From 1-14-0-10-37-14 sp037130845 (lineage in GTDB: Bacteria > Patescibacteriota > Patescibacteriia > Patescibacteriales > Patescibacteriaceae), in NCBI GenBank assembly GCA_037130845.1, contig JBAXSE010000026.1, positions 1 to 17,092 on the forward strand: 17,092 bases of DNA, in the 5' to 3' direction. The position numbers and the translations under genes are program-made. Positions within the stretch are counted from its first letter, which is position 1, and each line of letters opens with the position of its first letter. Below are positions 5,697 to 11,600 of this stretch, piece by piece. The notes below the pieces were generated by a model. The model did no database searches and had not been told where the DNA came from. It saw only the letters and a list, made by a program, of their open reading frames with translations.

Positions 5697-5992
5697 GCTT
5701 CTTCCTTTATGTTTGTGATAAAATGTACACTTAAGTTCGTAAAGTTTGTAAAGTTTGTAAAGTCCATAAAGTTATATGTACTTGAATACTTTAAAAATTT
5801 TATAGACTTATCTCAATTCACAATAAATTCCCCAGTTCATCTAACTTTATCCCGCGAACGGGACAGGCAAACTTTTTGAACTTTACGAACCCTCCTTCGC
5901 TATGGGTACACAGCTACGGGCGGGCATGCTTTATAAACTCAGATAAGCGGGCTTGGCATTGTGCCAAACCCTTTTGTCAATCTAACCTCAGG
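5697..5992 (-). other. array spacer with palindromic insertion
   Basis: A 296-bp spacer homologous to that at 1437-1708. Post-stop hairpin GGGCTTGGCA/TGCCAAACCC (5949-5971, one mismatch); arms at 5936-5947 (AACTCAGATAAG) and from 5807 (CTTATCT); outer arms GTTCGTAAAGTT (5735-5746) and AACTTTACGAAC (5879-5890), a perfect 12-bp repeat. A short palindromic element (about 5888-5933) interrupts the arm next to the upstream gene, the arm opposite to that in the homologous spacer. GTTTGTAAA words are tandemly repeated at 5740-5762. Confidence 0.75.
5888..5933 (-). repeat. short palindromic element (copy 2), inserted in spacer
   Basis: Read on the minus strand it begins AAAGCATGCCCGCCCG and ends GAAGGAGGGTT, the same ends as copy 1 at 1505-1555. 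The middle differs: here TAGCTGTGTACCCATAGC. The homologous arm of the other spacer (1638-1660) lacks it and reads straight through from CTTTACAA to ACTTTATAA. Confidence 0.65.
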
Positions 5993-6223
5993 CTATTTCT
6001 TGCTCACGAATTCCGCAAAGACTTTGGACAGCAGATGCGCCCGGTGTCCTTTGGGCAGACAGTCCAAGACGTCTTCAGCTCCCTTGCCGTCGTGCCGGAC
6101 TATGCAATCTTTCAATATCATTTGCAAAGCATCGAAACGTTGCGCTACCGGCAATCCGCAGGCATAGGCACGGGCTGAGGCATAATCTTTGGCCTCCAGC
6201 AATTCCTTCATTTTCTTAATCAT
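5993..6223 (-). CDS. small alpha-helical repeat protein, array family 1
   Basis: A 76-residue protein, about one module long. Its start, LLEAKDYASARAYACGLP, aligns well with LLEIKQYFTARIYAGTLP at the start of the 362-residue paralogue, and DALQMILKDCIVRHDGKGAEDV continues the match (ELEDILAHCIKKGLVRECRE). The GRxLxxxEL signature is replaced by LPKGHRAHLLSKVF, so the unit is incomplete. It could be a minimal functional unit or a truncated gene. The ATG is preceded by CGGAGTTTGG. It lies 26 bp after the gene at 6250-6717, so both are probably on one transcript from the 6766-6794 promoter. No signal peptide. Function unknown. Confidence 0.75.
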   Translation of the reverse strand: MIKKMKELLEAKDYASARAYACGLPVAQRFDALQMILKDCIVRHDGKGAEDVLDCLPKGHRAHLLSKVFAEFVSKK

Positions 6224-6249
6224 CCAAACTCCGTATTATCCAAAAATAT

Positions 6250-6717
6250 TTATATCAGTATACAGTCTTTTGCCAGACTTCTCTTATCGCCATTGCCGGC
6301 AAATCTCAACTTGAGCGGTTGGCCGTCCGCCGCCTTGATGGCAAAAAAATCAATATTTTGATTGCCGCGCAAGACCGCCACTTTGCCCCGCACCTTTAGC
6401 CAGCAGATTTCATACTGCCGTTTGTCGCAATTAAAGAAACCGACATGGTAATCCAAGTGATAAGGGAAACCTTCCAAGTCCAGCGCGTCGAAATAGACTA
6501 CTTTCTTCCAACCAAAATTCGATTGGATCAAATTGCGCCAGATAGAACGGCGGTCTTTGGCATTTTTATCCCCTGCAACATATTGGCTGCAACGGGTAAT
6601 GCCGCTAAATCTCTGCCAATTCCAGAAATGAGACCGCTTCTTACTGAACGGCTCCCAGAATATTACAAGCAGCGGCTTAAGGGTATAATCCCACCAACTA
6701 AACTTCGCGGATTTCAT
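6250..6717 (-). CDS. hypothetical protein, first gene of the array
   Basis: A 155-residue protein starting at the ATG at 6717. A TTG one codon earlier is too close to AGGAGG (6725-6730), while the ATG has the usual 7-base gap. The N-terminal third is rich in Trp and Phe (SWWDYTLKPLLVIFWEPF, WNWQRFSG), which may form a membrane-associated segment. The rest looks like a mixed beta fold (KKVVYFDALDLEGFPYHLDYHVGFF, YEICWLKVRGKVAVLRG). No family is recognised and no catalytic motif stands out. It is the first gene after the perfect promoter and has the best ribosome binding site of the array, so it should be the best expressed. It resembles neither repeat family. Confidence 0.7.
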   Translation of the reverse strand: MKSAKFSWWDYTLKPLLVIFWEPFSKKRSHFWNWQRFSGITRCSQYVAGDKNAKDRRSIWRNLIQSNFGWKKVVYFDALDLEGFPYHLDYHVGFFNCDKRQYEICWLKVRGKVAVLRGNQNIDFFAIKAADGQPLKLRFAGNGDKRSLAKDCILI

Positions 6718-6724
6718 CAAAAAT

Positions 6725-6730
6725 CCTCCT
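6725..6730 (-). promoter_or_regulatory. strong ribosome binding site AGGAGG
   Basis: A perfect AGGAGG on the minus strand, 7 bases before the ATG at 6717. It decides between this ATG and the TTG at 6720. Confidence 0.85.
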
Positions 6731-6765
6731 AAGGTTAAAATAAAAAGAACATAATTTTGTTCATT

Positions 6766-6794
6766 ATTATATCATATTTGTCTATAAATGTCAA
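6766..6794 (-). promoter_or_regulatory. perfect sigma-70-type promoter
   Basis: On the minus strand TTGACA (6789-6794) and TATAAT (6766-6771) are separated by exactly 17 bp. A TGA before TATAAT also gives an extended -10 (TGn). Transcription should begin near 6759, leaving a leader of about 40 bases before the gene at 6250-6717. No comparably good promoter is visible in any spacer downstream, so it may drive the whole array to 109. Confidence 0.88.
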
Positions 6795-6810
6795 TGTTTT
6801 ACGCCCGAAA

Positions 6811-6843
6811 CCAAAAACCGCCCCGAAATACATCGGGACGGTT
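6811..6843 (-). terminator. intrinsic terminator
   Basis: An 11-bp stem with one mismatch (6816-6826 with 6833-6843; core CCCGA/TCGGG). On the minus strand it is followed by TTTTTGG. It lies just upstream of the array promoter and would act as a second stop for transcripts from the surface genes. A related CCGAT/ATCGG hairpin sits in the spacer at 5185-5198. Confidence 0.6.
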
Positions 6844-6930
6844 AGAATTAGGCTAAAATTGGCTATTTTTTATTTTTTAATATTATGGACACTTACCAAG
6901 CGTCTTAAGTCTAAAAACGGTCATTTTGAC

Positions 6931-6970
6931 AATACAAAAATACTCCGATAATTCGGAGTATTTTTGTATT
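6931..6970. terminator. strong terminator after the surface-protein pair
   Basis: A perfect 18-bp stem (6931-6948 with 6953-6970) with a 4-base loop. The stem ends in AAAAA/TTTTT blocks, so the T-run for the minus strand (TATTTTTGTATT) lies within the 3' arm. It begins 8 bases after the stop codon of the gene ending at 6979. Confidence 0.88.
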
Positions 6971-6978
6971 GGCGTGTT

Positions 6979-8601
6979 TTAGTATCCCTTAAGAACGGAT
7001 TCATCTACCAAGGTAACAAGCTTGCCTATAAATTGGGTAAATTGGGCAAAAGTTATTAATTGCACTTTCTTGCCACCCACAATCGTATAAAGCTGATTGG
7101 TAGTCTTTGAACGCAACAGTGCGCCTTCGGCAAACTTAACTGCCTTTACTGCCGCTACGGATGGCTTGTTATAATTATCGATAACTGTTTGGTCCACATC
7201 GATGATCTTTTTGCCTTTATATTTAGCCAACTCTTTGATGCTCGCTAAGATAGCCAGCTTATTTTTGGCAACTACATAAATCTTTTTGTTAGTCTTGGAA
7301 CGCAATAGGGTTCCTTCGGCATAAGCCTTAAGACCCAAGACTTGTCCGACGGTCGAAGTGCCCACAGATGGGCTGGCGGTTTTAACAGGCACGACAGCGA
7401 TTATACCGACCGGCTTCACCGGCGTTGCGATAGTAGAGCTGGCCGTTTTTACCGGCACGCTCGCCCTAAGCGGCACCGACAAGCGCTTGCCTGCCTTAAG
7501 CACCGCGAATCTAGTCAAGTGGTTAACTTGGATGGTAACTTTTTTCGTAATTGGGTCGAAAACTGCTCCCGGTACCAAGACCCAAACTCCTTGCGTGTCG
7601 TCAAAATAGTAAACAGCCAGGTCACTGGTATCTGCTGGCAAATCTGGCAAGGTAATAGCGATCGTCAATTGATTATTAAAGTTACGGACCGCCGCACCGC
7701 CTGCATCCTTAGCGGTAATATTTATCACCTTGTTGCCAACCATAAAGGCGCCCGTGGTATCATCCGGCACTTCACCGACAGCGCCGGCGACCATATTGAC
7801 GGTAAAAGTCGTCGGCTGCGAAATGCTGCCGACAGGAACAGTCAATTTGACTTCCCCTTGCGCAAAGATATTTGTCGCCGTGCCAGTCTGTGCTGGAGTA
7901 ACCGCCATAGGAGCATTCACGGCGCTGACTGCCGTTGGAGCAGAAGGCGCACTGCCTCCACCGCCTCCACCACCGCCGCCTCCGCTGCTTTGCACTACAA
8001 TCACAGCACAAGCATTACCGGACAAAGAATACCCGGAGTTACATGTGATAGCGCAACCAGGGTATGCGGCTACGACACCGTTATCGACCGTTGCAATAGC
8101 ACACGTTGGCGCAGGTTGCGCCACGCAAGCATTGTCAAGCAAAGCGAAACCGGAATTACAAGAGACAGCGCAACCAGGATAGGCCGACACCGTGCCATTG
8201 GCCACCGTAGTCACTGCACATACAGGAGCTGGTTGTTCCAAGCAAGCATTGCCGGTCAAGACAAAACCGGTATGGCAGGTAATAGCACAGCCAGGGAAAG
8301 CAGCTACGGACCCATTGGCTACCGTCGCAATAGCGCAAGTCTCAACTTGCTGAGGCACGCATGCGGATGCGGATAAAATATATCCTGACTTGCAAGTGAT
8401 AGCACAGCTCGGGTAGGCCGACACAGAACCATTAGACACCGTCAGCACAGCACAATTATTAACAGTACCGGATAAACCGGTTTCAATTTGTTGAGATGTT
8501 TTCAATTGATAAACCGGAGATTCCGAGGCGATCGCGGGCAGGCTTGCCAACAAGGCAAACCCGCACGCCATACAGCCCAGAATGAAGTTATTTTTTTTCA
8601 T
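6979..8601 (-). CDS. secreted Cys-rich repeat protein with poly-Gly linker
   Basis: A 540-residue exported protein. Signal peptide about residues 1-25 (KKNN start, hydrophobic core, AIA cleavage site). Residues 50-205: four Cys-rich repeats of exactly 39 residues, each with four Cys (50/66/70/81, 89/105/109/120, 128/144/148/159, 167/183/187/198), like small disulphide-bonded EGF-style modules. Residues 207-216: ten Gly, a flexible linker. Residues about 245-368: a beta-sandwich-like region (ends VNHLTRFAVL) reminiscent of ZU5 domains; this match is tentative. Residues about 370-420: a Pro/Val/Thr linker with VPVKTAS twice. Residues 423-479 and 484-540: two copies of a 57-residue repeat (EGTLLRSKTNKKIYVV, EGALLRSKTTNQLYTI) of a type common in CPR exported proteins. 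It lies 24 bp after the giant gene, so the two are probably co-transcribed and act together at the cell surface. Weak ribosome binding site (AGGCG). Confidence 0.85.
   Translation of the reverse strand: MKKNNFILGCMACGFALLASLPAIASESPVYQLKTSQQIETGLSGTVNNCAVLTVSNGSVSAYPSCAITCKSGYILSASACVPQQVETCAIATVANGSVAAFPGCAITCHTGFVLTGNACLEQPAPVCAVTTVANGTVSAYPGCAVSCNSGFALLDNACVAQPAPTCAIATVDNGVVAAYPGCAITCNSGYSLSGNACAVIVVQSSGGGGGGGGGGSAPSAPTAVSAVNAPMAVTPAQTGTATNIFAQGEVKLTVPVGSISQPTTFTVNMVAGAVGEVPDDTTGAFMVGNKVINITAKDAGGAAVRNFNNQLTIAITLPDLPADTSDLAVYYFDDTQGVWVLVPGAVFDPITKKVTIQVNHLTRFAVLKAGKRLSVPLRASVPVKTASSTIATPVKPVGIIAVVPVKTASPSVGTSTVGQVLGLKAYAEGTLLRSKTNKKIYVVAKNKLAILASIKELAKYKGKKIIDVDQTVIDNYNKPSVAAVKAVKFAEGALLRSKTTNQLYTIVGGKKVQLITFAQFTQFIGKLVTLVDESVLKGY
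7987..8454 (-). repeat. four tandem 117-bp coding repeats
   Basis: This encodes the four 39-residue Cys-rich units. Each unit runs C-A-I/V-x-T-V-x-N-G, then A-Y-P-G-C-A, then C, then a final C after about ten residues. Spacing is constant with no insertions or deletions, which suggests recent amplification or strong constraint from disulphide pairing. Confidence 0.85.
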
Positions 8602-8625
8602 AAGCGCCTGGAATTAGTTATTGGA

Positions 8626-11600
8626 CTAGATGCTGCCAGCTTGACTGGCTGCCTGATAGCTGGAACCATAGGAACCGCCCACGGTCGTAGCCGGAATCTT
8701 CATCTTGACGCGTACATAAGTTTGGACACCCGGGATTCCTGGAGCCACATCAGCAGACGGATTAATGTAGATATATCCAGGATAAGTATTGGCAGCCGTA
8801 ATAGCAACAGGATTTGCCGCGCTGCCCAAGCCGGAACCGATCTGCTCGGAATAATATTCCATATTGCCTCCGGCCAACAATGTATTGGCGCCGGATGTCC
8901 AATCAGCAAACTTTAAGGCCATTCCATTCTCCGCATCAGGCAAAGTCACTAGGAATCTCCACTCCCAACCATTGGCATAAGTATCATCGGCAGCACCGAT
9001 AGACTTGGTCATCGAAACAGCATCAACACTGACACCGGTAGCAACGGCGGTCTTGGTAATGAAGAAAGTATGGGCCGAGGCGTTCATTGTATTGCCGGCG
9101 GCATCCTGGCAACGGACGTAATAATTATACGACGTAGCGGCTTTTAATCCTGATAAGGCTTGAGTGTGAACAGTGCCATTATTATCAGACATGGCAGCCA
9201 TGTCGGCGAAATCTTTTTCAGTATCGGCATAGCGGCAAACTGCATTCTCGTTGGTCGTCACCGACAGATTGGCGCCGGAATCAGTGATAGCCCCGGCGAC
9301 AAAATTTATAACGATTGGCGCAGTAACATCCGAAGGAACAAGAGTAGTAAAAGTATAGTTAGCGCCTTCAGCTAATGCGTTGCCGGCTTCATCAGTAATA
9401 CCGGTGGTAACGCCGAAGTGATAGGTGGCATTGCTAGCCAAGGCTACGCTAGGAGTGATAATAATTCGCGTACCGCCTTCAACCAATGAAACGGCGGCTG
9501 GAACTGGTTCATTATTTACATCAAACAACTGAGCGGTTACCGAGCTAACAGAGCCGGGCTTCAAGGCCTCGCTAAAGGTCACACTCGGAGCAGTATTGAC
9601 CGACACGGCCGCATCGGAGCTTGGATTATGCGCGGTAATAGTCGGAGCAATCAGATCAGCCATGTTCTTGGCTGTCGTGAAGCCGGTGTTGGAACTGTCT
9701 TTGGTTGTGGTCAAGGCATTCCCCGCTTCATCAGTCACACCGCCGGTCACTACAAAGTAATAAGCAGCATCATAATCCAATGGACTATCAGGAGTGATAT
9801 TGACACGCTTGCCGCCTTCTACCAAAGAGACGGTAGCAGAAATCTGGCTCGCAGCGGCAGGAGCAACAGCCGCCTTCCAAAGCTGGACATTACCCGAATT
9901 AACAGACGATAACTTCAAAACTTCATTAAAGATAATAAACGAAGGCGCGCTAATTGACACATCAACAGCGCCGAGCGCCGGATGGATTTCGCTGACTACC
10001 GGACCGGTCGTGTCGACCTGGGTAAATTCAACTTGAGTATTGCCAGGAATCAAACTGCCACTGGACACAGTGACGGTCGTGATGCCAGCCGTTGCTTTTT
10101 GCAGAGTTGTGGCCGCGGTACCATTGGCCAAGGTCAAGATAGTGTTGCCCAGGACTGCACCGTTATCAGCATTCACTACCGCCATCGTTCCGCTCTGGTT
10201 GGTGGTAATATTTCCATATTGGTCTTTGCCGGTTACGGAGATTGCGCTGGTTTCGTTTGTCTTATGTGGAGTAGTGCCGCTTACTAACAATCGGGCAATC
10301 ACATCCGGGTTAACGATAATATTAAAGGTCATCGCATCGGCCACATTGCCAGCCTGATCGGTCACATTGCAGGTGACTGGCGTAATCTGGCTGACCGCGA
10401 ATTTTGTGCCGGAAGCAGGCGTACAGACAGCGCTCATAGAACCATCATGATTATCATTAGCAATCACGGTATAAACAACCACTTTCCCGCCCAAATCATT
10501 GGCTGTTTCCGTCACAGTAGCATGTTGGTCAATAATCGGCTTGGTGTTATCAACAACAAACTTGGTAGCAGCATTAATGGCCAATACATTAGCGGCCAAA
10601 TCCTTGCCATCGGCAATAGTGATGGTGGCATCGCCGTTGCCTGGCGTTGCTACGGTATAATTATAAGTATAATGAGTCGCATCGACGCGTGTCATGGCGG
10701 TAGCAGCCAGAGTATTGTTGCCACTGATAGCGATAGTCGGAGTCGGCGAGACAGCTATCGGCTCGCTAAAGGCTGCTTCGATAGTCAAGACGTCGCCCGC
10801 TTTTACCACGCCGTCATAAGCCGCTGATCCTTCTTTTAAGGTCACCGCAGTTACTTCCGGTTTGGTAAAGTCATAAACCAAGACTAATTGAGCAGCGGCC
10901 ACATTGCCGTTACCAGCGGCATCAATCGCAGCACCACCGGCAATATTCATAGTCACCGATCCATCAACTGTCGGAGTTACATCAAAAGTATAAGTTGTTC
11001 CGCTGCCGGCGAAATTGCTGACAGAACCATTACCCACTGTGATATCAGCGCTCTCAAAACCGGTCACCGGTTCAGAAAAAGTAGCAGTTACCGGAATCGG
11101 AGAAGTATTGGTTGGATTAGGAGCAATAGTTGCGAGGACTACAGTCGGAGCGGTGGTATCGATAACCAGATTCTTGTTAAAGCCTAGGGAATTGGCAGCA
11201 CCTGGAGTAGCCAGGGTTAGATTGGCATCGTTGCCGGCTCGGTCACTGATTGACTGGCCGTTCAGAGCCAAGGCATTGGTCGAGAGATAATCCAAATCAG
11301 CGCTAGTATCACCCGGCTGGACAGTATACACGAAAGTCAATGAATCAGTACCGGAACCAATCTTATAATTGGCATTTCTATCAGTATTACCAGTTGCTAA
11401 AGTAAAATATGGATTGCCAGTCACATTGACCGGCTCGCTAAATTTAACTGAAACATTTATCACTTCGCCTGCTTTGTAGAAACCGTCCGCTTTGTCAGAA
11501 GTTACGTTCTGAACAACCGGAGAAGTAACATCATAAGTAACCTGCTCTACAGAAGCATTTCCTTCATTGCCGGCCAAATCTACTCCATGAAAAATGACAG

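Noticed and set aside
1437..5992. CRISPR array
   Set aside because: The repeated words in the spacers are inverted, vary in length and are separated by coding genes. There is no regular repeat-spacer pattern and no cas gene.
7342..8376. 344-codon open frame on the plus strand, antisense to the Cys-rich protein
   Set aside because: It is rich in Arg, His and Ser in the way typical of the antisense of Ala/Thr/Val-rich repeats, has no ribosome binding site, and lies wholly inside a well-supported gene with signal peptide and repeats.
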